Below, in pieces: positions 52,024 to 60,251 of a stretch of DNA of 64,000 nucleotides (within the stretch, counting starts at the first letter, position 1; each line of letters opens with the position of its first letter). Below the pieces are notes generated by a model. It was not told the origin of the DNA, did no database searches, and saw nothing but the letters and a program-made list of their open reading frames with translations. The translations under genes were made by a program, and so were the position numbers. The DNA comes from CAXBOO01 sp963977425 (GTDB lineage Bacteria; Bacteroidota; Bacteroidia; Flavobacteriales_D; Luteibaculaceae), in assembly GCA_963977425.1 (NCBI GenBank), contig CAXBOO010000002.1, positions 372,001 to 436,000 of the forward strand, read 5' to 3'.

Positions 52024-53420
52024 AGTAGAATTGATGCTGGATTCAGCAAAAAAACACTGGTTTTAGAACGAGTAATAGCTGTATACAACCATCTATACCA
52101 TTGATCATCGATTGTTTCCTCGGTTACATATCCATGATCTATAAATACCGAATGCCACTGCCCTCCTTGTGATTTATGCCCTGTAATAGCATAAGCGTAT
52201 TTCACTTGTAGGGCATTGAGGTATTCATTAGATCGTAATTGCTCTTTACGGTCTTTTTTATACGGAAACTCATCGAGTAATTCCAAATCTATCACGTCGT
52301 ACAATTTCTCCATCTCTGCAGGATCAACCGCTGGCATGTTGCTATTCAATGCGCTCAAGTTCAGCTTTACTTGCAAATCAATTTCGAAGTTTTCGAGATG
52401 GATGTCGGCATCGGCAAAAAGCATCCCATATTTTTCTTCGGTACGCACTATTCTATTTACCATTATGCTTTCACCATTGGCAATAAAATCAATATTAGCT
52501 TCCTTCACTCCATACTTATAGTTGTTTTTAACCACCATAAGTTTATCACCACCATTGATAATTTCATCCAAACCAAGTACTCGTGAGCGTATTTGTTGAT
52601 TGAACAAAACAGCACTTTTATTGCTTTTAGTCAATACTACCACTTCATTTTCGCCAAAAGAACTGAGCGCATCCTCGTAATGATCTAAAAAAGAATACGG
52701 ATCAATAAAGTAGAAATTCTTCTGGTCAGCAAACAGCTTTACATCTTCGCTTACTCCCGTAATTCGGTAGCGGATATTGGTCGCATTAAACAACACTCCA
52801 GAGTCTACGTCTTGCCGAAGTACTTCATCAAAACTGCATTTAGCTATCAGCAAATCGAATTCGTTCTCCAAAAACTTAGCATCCAAAGCTGGACTTTCGT
52901 TGCTATGCACGGGAGGCAATTGCGCCTGATCGCCAACAAATAATATTTTGCAATTATCCCCTTCCTTTACATAATCTATCAAATCATGCAATAAGGATTG
53001 ACCATGAGGAGAAAAATACGTTCGATCTCCCGAAATCATAGACGCCTCATCTACTATAAAGAGTGCGTTTTTGTGTTTGTTTTCCTTTCGTTTGAATTGT
53101 CTTTCACCCCCTTCCGACTTCAACATATAAATATAGCGGTGAATGGTGTAAGCATTGATTCCCGTATAAGATCTCAATACTTTAGCTGCTTTGCCCGTAG
53201 GAGCTAACTGCACCAATTCGGTATTTTGGAACGATCTTACATATGCTGCGACAGTTGCCATTACGGTAGTTTTCCCCGTTCCAGCATAACCATTAAGCAA
53301 CAAACAACAATTTGGTTTAGATGAATTCCAAAACCGTTCGAAGACATAAAAAAAATGCGCCTGCCCCTTTGTGGCTGGAAATGCATTGGTGGTTTCAAAA
53401 TGTTGGAGAAGCTCACTCAT
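52020..53420 (-). CDS. RecD-like SF1 DNA helicase/ATPase
   Basis: 466 residues, shorter than RecD2. Walker A is LNGYAGTGKTTVMATV (about residue 41-56), motif Ia-II regions include ALFIVDEASMIS and the UvrD/RecD C-terminal part VKYAYAITGHKSQGGQWHSVFI with the SF1B YA-ITxHKSQG motif. It probably unwinds DNA 5' to 3' during repair or replication. N-terminal RecD2 domains (helix-hairpin-helix) are absent. Its 3' end overlaps the lipoprotein gene by four bases, convergently. Confidence 0.87.
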   Translation of the reverse strand: MSELLQHFETTNAFPATKGQAHFFYVFERFWNSSKPNCCLLLNGYAGTGKTTVMATVAAYVRSFQNTELVQLAPTGKAAKVLRSYTGINAYTIHRYIYMLKSEGGERQFKRKENKHKNALFIVDEASMISGDRTYFSPHGQSLLHDLIDYVKEGDNCKILFVGDQAQLPPVHSNESPALDAKFLENEFDLLIAKCSFDEVLRQDVDSGVLFNATNIRYRITGVSEDVKLFADQKNFYFIDPYSFLDHYEDALSSFGENEVVVLTKSNKSAVLFNQQIRSRVLGLDEIINGGDKLMVVKNNYKYGVKEANIDFIANGESIMVNRIVRTEEKYGMLFADADIHLENFEIDLQVKLNLSALNSNMPAVDPAEMEKLYDVIDLELLDEFPYKKDRKEQLRSNEYLNALQVKYAYAITGHKSQGGQWHSVFIDHGYVTEETIDDQWYRWLYTAITRSKTSVFLLNPASILL

Positions 53421-53483
53421 AAAGACTTCAAAGCTACTTTAGATTTATGGTATCAATAAATAAATCTCGTTTTAAAATAATTG

Positions 53484-53491
53484 TAGATTTG
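53484..53491 (+). promoter_or_regulatory. -7 box of the gene at 53514
   Basis: TAGATTTG fits TAnnTTTG, 22 bases ahead of the ATG. No -33 TTTG at the expected distance. Confidence 0.45.
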
Positions 53492-53513
53492 TACGGAAAC
53501 ATCGTTTTACAAC

Positions 53514-54278
53514 ATGCAACAGATAGCGCAAAATTTCGGTAAATTTTTATTCCCTGTATTCTTGTTAATCACAGGCTTATTCACATTAATTTTTGGAGCC
53601 GTTAAAGATCAACCATCTTTATTCATCATCAGTGGTTTCGCAGTACTTGTTATGGGTGTAGTTGCCCTATTGTATGCACTTAAAAAGATCACTTTTAAAA
53701 TTCAAATTATTGTTACCATAGTATCTGCAATCATTGCAATTGTACTTGGTTACAACGATTACCGTACAGTTAAAAACGACATCGATTTTGTTGAGCAAAA
53801 GAAAGTTGTGTATTCTGAAGTAATACAACGTTTGAAAGATATTCGTGAAGCTCAAGTAGCCCACAAAAAATACAATGGCGACTTCGCTCCTACTTTTGAT
53901 TCTCTTATCACTTACATTGGTGAAGGAAAACTTCCATTGGTAAAAGCTTTTGGAGAGGTTCCAGATTCATTAGACGAAGCAACGGCTTTAGAGCTAGGCA
54001 TCATTACACGTGATACTATTATGGTTCCTGTAATTGATAATGTGTTTTTAAATGCAAACGCTCAAAAAGACAGAAAATTCAGATTCAATTTGGATTCTTT
54101 AAGATATGCTCCTTACACCGGTGCAGAATTTATTATGCGCACAAGCAACATCGATAAAGGTGGTGTAAAAACACCTGTAATCTTAATCGAAGACGCAAAA
54201 CCATTCGACCCAACCGAACCTCTAAAAGTAGGATCATTAACAGACGCTAGTACAAGCGGTAACTGGAGTGGTGAATAA
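53514..54278 (+). CDS. Conserved Bacteroidota membrane protein, function unknown
   Basis: 254 residues. Three helices near the N-terminus (about 11-30, 34-55, 62-80) are followed by a coiled-coil-prone helix (YRTVKNDIDFVEQKKVVYSE) with a short motif VIQRLKDIREAQVAHKKYNG that looks like the type-IV-pilin-like minor-pseudopilin consensus, and a periplasmic tail ending SGNWSGE. I recognise no family with certainty. It is directly upstream of DUF3822, with a hairpin-plus-T-run 28 bases after its stop codon. Confidence 0.6.
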   Translation: MQQIAQNFGKFLFPVFLLITGLFTLIFGAVKDQPSLFIISGFAVLVMGVVALLYALKKITFKIQIIVTIVSAIIAIVLGYNDYRTVKNDIDFVEQKKVVYSEVIQRLKDIREAQVAHKKYNGDFAPTFDSLITYIGEGKLPLVKAFGEVPDSLDEATALELGIITRDTIMVPVIDNVFLNANAQKDRKFRFNLDSLRYAPYTGAEFIMRTSNIDKGGVKTPVILIEDAKPFDPTEPLKVGSLTDASTSGNWSGE

Positions 54279-55044
54279 CGCAACTACGAACATACATTCA
54301 AAAGAACGATCGATTTTATCGGTCGTTTTTTTTGGAAGTGAATTGCAAATACAAGAGCAACAAAATTTTGGTGGCCAAGTAGATAATCAAAAGTTTGTTT
54401 CCCTTCCATCGGCAGCAGATTCACCAGAATATTTCAATGCAATAAGTCAGTTTTTCAAGGACAATGTAAGTGCATCATGGCACAAAGTTTTTGCCCTTAT
54501 TCCAACAGAAAACCATTTACTTATACCCAACATTTTTTATAGCGAGGAGCAAAAAGAAAAACTCTTCCAACAATCGCACCTAGAATATTCAGGTGACATT
54601 AAAACCTGCAAGCCAGTCAACACCAACTCTACTTTACTGTATTCGTGCAGCCATAATTTAGAGATGTTTCTACACAACAATTTTCCAGGATTAGAAATCT
54701 ATTCCGATGTACATTGGTTGATCAACCACTGTATGCTCAACAGCAATGCCGACCACATATTGGTATTATTGGATGAAGGAAGACTGAAAGTTATCATTAA
54801 AAAAGAAGGCGCTTTGCAATTGGTCAACGCTTTTAAAGCTTCCAATACAGAAGAACTGATATACTATTTGGGCTACGTCATCAATGCAGTATGGCCCAAT
54901 AAGGCGCAACACATGCCCATCGCCCTGCATGCCAACGAAGAAAAAATTGACATTTCTTTCGTAAAAAAATATTTCCCTAAAGTAGAACTACACTCTACAG
55001 CTAAACAATCCACTATGTTACAATTACTATCGGAATGCGTATAA
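54268..55044 (+). CDS. DUF3822 family protein
   Basis: 258 residues starting at GTG 54268 (or the GTG at 54271), overlapping the previous gene by 11 bases. The segment KERSILSVVFFGSELQI near the start fits the conserved first strand of DUF3822 (PF12864), an actin/ribonuclease-H-like fold (also LVLLDEGRLKVIIKKEG) of unknown function in Bacteroidota. It precedes rsmD and coaD, a conserved order. Codons 13-22 also encode a strong intrinsic-terminator structure. Confidence 0.75.
   Translation: MVNNATTNIHSKERSILSVVFFGSELQIQEQQNFGGQVDNQKFVSLPSAADSPEYFNAISQFFKDNVSASWHKVFALIPTENHLLIPNIFYSEEQKEKLFQQSHLEYSGDIKTCKPVNTNSTLLYSCSHNLEMFLHNNFPGLEIYSDVHWLINHCMLNSNADHILVLLDEGRLKVIIKKEGALQLVNAFKASNTEELIYYLGYVINAVWPNKAQHMPIALHANEEKIDISFVKKYFPKVELHSTAKQSTMLQLLSECV
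54306..54333 (+). terminator. Intrinsic terminator inside the 5' end of the DUF3822 gene
   Basis: ACGATCGAT-TTT-ATCGGTCGT is a 9-bp stem (one G-U pair) with a three-base loop, followed by seven Ts. It is 27 bases after the stop codon of the preceding gene, so it may end that gene's transcript, but it lies within translated DUF3822 codons (RSILSVVFF). Confidence 0.75.
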
Positions 55045-55589
55045 TCGGAGGGGAATTTAAAGGCAAGCGCATGCAGCTTCCCAAAGGAAGTAAAACACGT
55101 CCTACTACAGACTTTGCTAAAGAAGCTTTATTCAATTTTCTCTCTACAGAAATCGATTTTGATGGACTAACGGCTATTGATCTTTTTGCCGGCAGTGGAG
55201 GAATAGGATTTGAATTTCTAAGCAGAGGTGCTGATTTTGTTTATTGGGTAGAAATAGATAGTAGAAATTGTACCGGTATAAAAAAAATTGCGGTAGAACT
55301 TGAAGCTGAAAACTGCAAAGTAATCAAAGCTGACGCACACAAAATAATTGAAGTGTGGAAAGCAGAACCTGCTGACGTTATATTTCTTGACGCCCCTTTT
55401 ACATTCAAAAAATACCTTGAATGTGGCACCAAAATAGCCAACAGTAAAATGTGCCGACCTGATACGCTCATTATTATAGAACACATGAGTACCATTCATC
55501 CTTTTGAAAAAGTAGAAGGATGCACGTTCAAAAAATACGGTCAAATAATGTTTAGTATTTTTAATGCTTCGGTATTACAAAATGGATAA
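55035..55589 (+). CDS. rsmD: 16S rRNA (guanine966-N2)-methyltransferase
   Basis: 184 residues. RIIGGEFKGKRMQLPKGSKT and RPTTDFAKEALFNFLS at the N-terminus, then AIDLFAGSGGIGFEFLSRGA (SAM-binding motif I) and VIFLDAPF, the equivalent of the catalytic (N/D)PPF/Y motif with Asp-Ala-Pro-Phe in place of the usual DPPY. This D-A-P-F variant is slightly unusual. It methylates G966 of 16S rRNA. Overlaps DUF3822 by 10 bases and coaD by 8, forming a tight operon. Confidence 0.9.
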   Translation: MRIIGGEFKGKRMQLPKGSKTRPTTDFAKEALFNFLSTEIDFDGLTAIDLFAGSGGIGFEFLSRGADFVYWVEIDSRNCTGIKKIAVELEAENCKVIKADAHKIIEVWKAEPADVIFLDAPFTFKKYLECGTKIANSKMCRPDTLIIIEHMSTIHPFEKVEGCTFKKYGQIMFSIFNASVLQNG

Positions 55590-56058
55590 AAAAATAGCCA
55601 TATTTCCTGGATCATTCGACCCAATTACTACTGGACACGAAGCCATAGTACATCGAGCAATAGGCTTATTTGACGAAATACATGTTGCTATTGGAGTTAA
55701 TTCTAAAAAGCAATACTTGTTCAGTTTAGAACAGCGTACCGAATGGCTTAAAGAAATGTTTGCCCAACATCCTAGCGTAAAAGTTACCCACTATCAAACG
55801 CTTACTGTAAATTTCTGTCAAAGCATTGGAGCTAAATACATTTTAAGAGGTTTACGAAACTCTGTCGATTTCAACTACGAAAAAAGCATAGCTCAGATGA
55901 ACAAAGCATTAACCCCTGATATAGAAACGGTGTTTTTACTGACTTCTCCAGAGCTATCGGCAATAAACTCAAGCATTGTAAGAGAAATCTACATCAACGG
56001 TGGAGACATCTCCTCATTCATTCCTAAGAGCATTACACTGAGCCCTTACAGCAAATAA
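55582..56058 (+). CDS. coaD: Phosphopantetheine adenylyltransferase
   Basis: 158 residues from ATG 55582 (MDKKIAIFPGSFDPITTGHE). It converts 4'-phosphopantetheine to dephospho-CoA. The nucleotidyltransferase motif GSFDPITTGH is present, as is the C-terminal SSIVREI motif; LRNSVDFNYE is the expected substrate loop. A start six codons upstream in frame is not conserved in homologues. Normal length for the family. Confidence 0.96.
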   Translation: MDKKIAIFPGSFDPITTGHEAIVHRAIGLFDEIHVAIGVNSKKQYLFSLEQRTEWLKEMFAQHPSVKVTHYQTLTVNFCQSIGAKYILRGLRNSVDFNYEKSIAQMNKALTPDIETVFLLTSPELSAINSSIVREIYINGGDISSFIPKSITLSPYSK

Positions 56059-56090
56059 TTCTACTCTGTTCCCGTTATTAAGCGAATCCT

Positions 56091-57416
56091 ATGAGAAATT
56101 TCATCAGTCTTATACTTACATTATTTGCGATTGCTACGGCTCAGGCACAACCCGTTACTATAAACGGTACAGCTGGCACCTATTTTCATGGGCAGAAATT
56201 ATATCTGACTCAGCTAAACGAAACTTTTTTATCCAGCAAAAGCACCATTGCCCAAACTGACATTAGCCTTACAGGCCAATTTTCTATTACTGTAGATTGC
56301 AACGATATAGAATCGGTGGAAATAATTAGTGCTTTTGTAACATTTCCATTTAGAATACAACCTGGAGCAACATACACCATAGAACTTCAAAATCCATCAG
56401 AAAAAGAATACGTAAGCATAGCCAACACTATGGTAAAAGAAGTGTTGTTTTTTGAATTGCCTACAACCGATATCAACTACAAAATAATAGACTTTAACAA
56501 TACACTTGATAGTTTATTGGATGCCGAGTTAGCTAATTTTAATGCTAGAAGCTACACATTGCAATTGGCCGTTTTTCATCAAAAGTTTGACAATGCCCCT
56601 GACTATTTCCGACACTATGCACAGTCGGCCATTGCTTCACAACTATTGAATTTTGAAAGAGATAAAAAGCTTTTTTTCCAGAACTACATCTTGCACAATC
56701 CACTCAATTTAAGAGTATCGGAAAACACCATTTTATTGAGCAAATTTTATGCAAATGCCATAGAAAAACTCTTGCGTTTTGAATCTGAAAACAACAAAGC
56801 AAAAATCAGAAATGCTGATGCTACGGCTTACTTTGCTATGTTCAAAAAGTGGGATTTCACTCCAACCCCATTCTTAAGAGATTTTGCCGCTTTATCGAAT
56901 GCTTACAATGCATACCACGATAAATTTTACACCAAAGAAGACTTAATTGTCTTGCTTAAAAACTTAAAACCTCTTTTGAGTGACAAATCGGTTATTCAAG
57001 CTCTTGACGCTATAGAAACAGAAATGGGCTTGCATTTCAAAGACATAATAAAACCAATGGTTGATAAAATAGACATCGACCAAAGCAAGAAAATAATTGC
57101 ATTGTGTTTTTACAGTTTAGAGTCTGAGATATCACGCCGTGAAATGACCGAATTAGAAGCGCTAATAACAACTCAAAAACTCCCTGTTCAGATTGTAAAA
57201 TACTGTACCGATTGTACTACTAGCGACTTAAATTCAGACATAGAATTAGCTCTAGATAAAGACCCAATGGTATTCGAAAAACTTCGATTATTCAGTTTGC
57301 CGAAGTTTACTCTAGTAGATAAAAACGCAAATATTTTGACCGAATGGTTGGAACCACCAAGTCATGGTGCAGAACGTCAAATCAAGACGATACTGAATCG
57401 AATTGGTCGGCTTTAA
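56091..57416 (+). CDS. Exported protein with degenerate thioredoxin-like C-terminus
   Basis: 441 residues. A signal peptide (MRNFISLILTLFAIATAQAQ) leads to a DUF4369-like beta domain (about 22-110), then a helical middle. The C-terminal 100 residues (IVKYCTDCTT, LRLFSLPKFTLVDKNANILT, EWLEPPSHGAERQIK) follow the layout of TlpA-like proteins including the cis-Pro strand (SLPKFTLVDKNANI), but no CxxC active site is present in the expected place, so a redox role is doubtful. Its last 35 bases overlap the convergent NUDIX gene. Confidence 0.6.
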   Translation: MRNFISLILTLFAIATAQAQPVTINGTAGTYFHGQKLYLTQLNETFLSSKSTIAQTDISLTGQFSITVDCNDIESVEIISAFVTFPFRIQPGATYTIELQNPSEKEYVSIANTMVKEVLFFELPTTDINYKIIDFNNTLDSLLDAELANFNARSYTLQLAVFHQKFDNAPDYFRHYAQSAIASQLLNFERDKKLFFQNYILHNPLNLRVSENTILLSKFYANAIEKLLRFESENNKAKIRNADATAYFAMFKKWDFTPTPFLRDFAALSNAYNAYHDKFYTKEDLIVLLKNLKPLLSDKSVIQALDAIETEMGLHFKDIIKPMVDKIDIDQSKKIIALCFYSLESEISRREMTELEALITTQKLPVQIVKYCTDCTTSDLNSDIELALDKDPMVFEKLRLFSLPKFTLVDKNANILTEWLEPPSHGAERQIKTILNRIGRL

Positions 57417-58014
57417 ATTGTTCCCACAACATTAAAATATTTCCAAAAGAATTCTCAAGCTTCAATTCTATTTCAGCTTCGGTATAAAAACCTAGTTCGG
57501 TTATATTTTCTTCCGCTTGAGGCATCAAACCTGTTTCATCATTACAAATCATAGGGTACCAAAACGTTTCTTTTAAAAGCGACTTCCCTTTTTCTTGATA
57601 CGTATGGTAGGTTATATAAATTGATTCAGGTAAAATTTCGCATCGAATACCGCATTCTTCTTCAACTTCTCTAATAGCAGTTTGAGCATGATTTTCACCC
57701 GGATCCATTTTGCCTTTCGGCATATCCCACTTTCCTCTTCTTTTTATCAACAAAATGTCTCCAGAGGCGTTTTTTATGATTCCGCCAGCTGCTTTTATGC
57801 ACTTTGCTTTGTCTTTTTTCAAAAATTCTAGAACATCTTCGGGATTGAAAGCAAAGACTAAGGCTTGTTTTTCGGGGCTTTTAACAAATTTATCGAACCA
57901 CAACCCGAAATTTTTCTGGTTATCGTAAACGCTTGATATAGAGCCTAAATACCGCACTCTATCTAAGTTTGAAGTAAGAATTAGGACTTTGTTGTAAATA
58001 AAAACTTTATACAT
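57382..58014 (-). CDS. NUDIX hydrolase
   Basis: 210 residues from the ATG at 58014; a longer frame would run into pyrE. The Nudix box GKMDPGENHAQTAIREVEEE plus CGI matches G-x5-E-x7-REUxEExGU. The N-terminal ~90 residues are an extra domain (MYKVFIYNKVLILTSNLDRV) typical of Bacteroidota NUDIX proteins, and the KRRGKWDMPKG stretch binds the substrate. It would hydrolyse a nucleoside diphosphate-X substrate of unknown kind. The divergent pyrE start codon is only 7 bases away. Confidence 0.85.
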   Translation of the reverse strand: MYKVFIYNKVLILTSNLDRVRYLGSISSVYDNQKNFGLWFDKFVKSPEKQALVFAFNPEDVLEFLKKDKAKCIKAAGGIIKNASGDILLIKRRGKWDMPKGKMDPGENHAQTAIREVEEECGIRCEILPESIYITYHTYQEKGKSLLKETFWYPMICNDETGLMPQAEENITELGFYTEAEIELKLENSFGNILMLWEQFKADQFDSVSS

Positions 58015-58017
58015 TTG
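58010..58017 (+). promoter_or_regulatory. pyrE promoter -7 box overlapping the NUDIX start codon
   Basis: TACATTTG with TTTG at 57988-57991, 18 bases upstream, giving both promoter elements. The box ends four bases before the pyrE ATG, so transcription would begin at or near that ATG. The box also covers the complement of the NUDIX ATG (58012-58014). Confidence 0.6.
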
Positions 58018-58021
58018 TGCC

Positions 58022-58669
58022 ATGCAAGAAGGTAACGATTCGGAGTTGAAAGTAGCAGAATTTCTTTTAAAAATAAAGGCTGTTAAACTCCAACCTAAAA
58101 ACCCTTTCACTTGGGCTTCTGGAATACAATCACCAATTTATTGCGATAACCGCAGCATTTTATCTCATCCGAGCATAAGAACTTACATTCGTCAAGTACT
58201 TACTGAAAAGATCAACGAGCAATTTCCCAAACCTGAAATTGTGGCTGGTGTTGCAACAGGCGGAATTGCTATAGGTGCTTTGGTTGCACAAGAAATGGGC
58301 TTACCATTTGTTTATGTACGAAGCAGCGCCAAAGGACATGGTATGCAAAACCTAATTGAAGGTGGTACTATTGAGCAAGGACAAAGTGTTATTGTAATTG
58401 AAGATTTAATCAGTACAGGAAAAAGTAGCCTTTTAGCAGTCAAAGCTTTAAAAGAAGCTGGAGCCAACGTAAAAGGTTTGGTTGCCATATTCTCTTACGG
58501 TTTCGAAGAATCGGTGAAAGCTTTTGCTGACGAAAAAGTACCTTTCCACACCCTTACAAACTACAATACACTTGTAGAACATGCTGCTAGCCTAGATTAC
58601 GTTTCGAAAGATGAAATAGAATCGCTAAACGCATGGAGACAAGACCCAAAAAACTGGACCAATGACTAG
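58022..58669 (+). CDS. pyrE: Orotate phosphoribosyltransferase
   Basis: 215 residues. It transfers phosphoribose from PRPP to orotate in pyrimidine synthesis. Motifs: FTWASGIQSPIYCDNRSILS (OPRT N-terminal part), VAGVATGGIAIGALVAQ, YVRSSAKGHGMQN and the PRPP loop VIVIEDLISTGKSS. Length and motifs are standard. An upstream NUDIX gene diverges with a 7-bp gap; the SRPBCC gene downstream overlaps by 8 bases. Confidence 0.96.
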   Translation: MQEGNDSELKVAEFLLKIKAVKLQPKNPFTWASGIQSPIYCDNRSILSHPSIRTYIRQVLTEKINEQFPKPEIVAGVATGGIAIGALVAQEMGLPFVYVRSSAKGHGMQNLIEGGTIEQGQSVIVIEDLISTGKSSLLAVKALKEAGANVKGLVAIFSYGFEESVKAFADEKVPFHTLTNYNTLVEHAASLDYVSKDEIESLNAWRQDPKNWTND

Positions 58670-59066
58670 AATTGAAAGCAAAACAATTGAAGTAAACAAA
58701 AGCAACAACGAAGTTTTTGAATACTTGAAAGACATGAACCACTTGGAGCAACTGCTTCCAATGGATAGATTAAGTGACTATAGTGCTTCGGCTACTACAG
58801 CTTCATTTAAAGTAGCAGGTGCTGCAACCATTAACTTGGTGCTTCACGAAACTGTAGAAGGAGAAAAAGTAGTTTACAAAACTACCGACGGCTCAACTTT
58901 TCCGTTCACATTAAATGTAAACATCACAAGTACTGGCGACAATGCATGTTCTGTTTCTCAAGTTGCCGATGCTGAACTAAACCCTTTCCTTAAAATGATG
59001 GTTGAAAAACCTCTAGGAAAATTATTTGACTTTATAGCTGACCGTTTGCCTAAAGCAATGGCTTAA
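58662..59066 (+). CDS. SRPBCC/polyketide-cyclase-like small protein
   Basis: 134 residues with START/SRPBCC layout: initial strand ESKTIEVNKSNNEVFEYLKD, then a central helix-turn-strand region and the long C-terminal helix LKMMVEKPLGKLFDFIADRL. These proteins bind hydrophobic ligands; this one's ligand is unknown. It overlaps pyrE by 8 bases and converges on birA with a 17-base overlap. Confidence 0.75.
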   Translation: MTRIESKTIEVNKSNNEVFEYLKDMNHLEQLLPMDRLSDYSASATTASFKVAGAATINLVLHETVEGEKVVYKTTDGSTFPFTLNVNITSTGDNACSVSQVADAELNPFLKMMVEKPLGKLFDFIADRLPKAMA

Positions 59067-59820
59067 GCACCCACTTAACTTCTTTAGGATGGAGCAATTC
59101 CATCTCAGTATTATCATAAGCCCGCAATTGCAATAAGCCTTGCGGGCTTATTCCGTTTATAACGGCTTTAAACTTCACTCCTTCTCTTACATATTCTCGC
59201 TCTACACCTAGACCTAAAAGCGAATCCAGATAAAGACTATCTATTTTAGATGCATTCCCCATTTGAAGCAAACGATGATAATAATTCATCTCGCCTAAAA
59301 ATTCCGTCACAGCATTCTGCAAAGAAATATCAACACCACTAAGTTCTTGAATTGATGTTGCCAAAGATTTCAATTCTACCGGAAAATGAGATTCATTTAC
59401 ATTTAATCCAATACCACAGATGTAATTCGCATTGCCCCCCTGAAAAGTACTTTCTACCAATATACCAGCAATCTTCTTTTCATTTACCAACACATCATTG
59501 GGCCATTTAATTTTCACATCTGCTTTTGGCACATGATTTTTCACAAAATCAACAACCGCCAAAGAACAAATTTTATTGAGATAAAATAAATTAGGGAATT
59601 TAATCTGTCGACTATTGAGGTAAAAAGACAAAGCAATGTTTTTTTCTTCGCCACAATGCCACCCATTTCCTCGCTGACCACGACCATTTGTCTGTGAAAA
59701 TGTCAAAACCGTCAAACCATATTCTTGTACTCCATCGTTTATGACAGTGGCAATATAATTGCTTGTACTATCGCAACTAGGCAACTGAATTAATTGATCG
59801 GCAATTTTGGGTAGATTCAT
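59050..59820 (-). CDS. birA: Biotin-[acetyl-CoA-carboxylase] ligase
   Basis: 256 residues from ATG 59820. The catalytic ligase domain shows QTNGRGQRGNGWHC (the biotin/AMP loop GRGxRG), then VDFVKNHVPKADVKIKWPNDVLVNEKKIAGIL (KWPNDV core) and the small C-terminal BPL_C domain. No N-terminal winged-helix repressor domain is present, so it is a monofunctional class I ligase. It biotinylates acetyl-CoA carboxylase. Divergent rsfS is 54 bases away. Confidence 0.93.
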   Translation of the reverse strand: MNLPKIADQLIQLPSCDSTSNYIATVINDGVQEYGLTVLTFSQTNGRGQRGNGWHCGEEKNIALSFYLNSRQIKFPNLFYLNKICSLAVVDFVKNHVPKADVKIKWPNDVLVNEKKIAGILVESTFQGGNANYICGIGLNVNESHFPVELKSLATSIQELSGVDISLQNAVTEFLGEMNYYHRLLQMGNASKIDSLYLDSLLGLGVEREYVREGVKFKAVINGISPQGLLQLRAYDNTEMELLHPKEVKWVLKPLL

Positions 59821-59845
59821 AACTCGAGGACGCACCGAATTTAAG

Positions 59846-59853
59846 TACTTTTG
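59846..59853 (+). promoter_or_regulatory. rsfS-ftsH operon -7 box
   Basis: TACTTTTG fits TAnnTTTG, 21 bases before the rsfS ATG and between the divergent birA and rsfS genes. No -33 element found. Confidence 0.45.
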
Positions 59854-59874
59854 CCAGCATATTATTGAAACTTA

Positions 59875-60249
59875 ATGGCTCAACCAGCTTATTCCGACAA
59901 ACACACATTTTTAAATGTCATAGTAGATGGCATGCAAAACCTTAAAGCAAAAAAAATCACAGTGCTTGATCTTACTGACTTGCACAGTCGTTGCACCGAT
60001 TTTTTTGTTATTTGCCAAGCCGATAGTGGTGTACAAGTATCATCCATCGCGCAATCTGTTTTAAAAGAAATGAGAGAGCAACTTGACGAAGCTCCCGTAC
60101 AAAAAGAAGGTGTTAATAACGCCGAATGGGTATTGTTGGATTACGGAAGTGTTATTGTACACGTGTTCCAAAGCGAGACAAGAAGCCACTACGACATTGA
60201 AGGTCTTTGGGCCGACGCTAATATTCACGAAATAGAAGATATTTACTAA
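59875..60249 (+). CDS. rsfS: Ribosome silencing factor RsfS
   Basis: 124 residues. ITVLDLTDLHSRCTDFFVIC and QADSGVQVSSIAQSV identify RsfS/Iojap, then EWVLLDYGSVIVHVFQSETR and FYDIEG-type ending (SHYDIEGLWADAN). It binds ribosomal protein L14 on the 50S subunit and blocks subunit joining in starvation. It stands two bases before ftsH. Confidence 0.94.
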   Translation: MAQPAYSDKHTFLNVIVDGMQNLKAKKITVLDLTDLHSRCTDFFVICQADSGVQVSSIAQSVLKEMREQLDEAPVQKEGVNNAEWVLLDYGSVIVHVFQSETRSHYDIEGLWADANIHEIEDIY

Positions 60250-60251
60250 TA

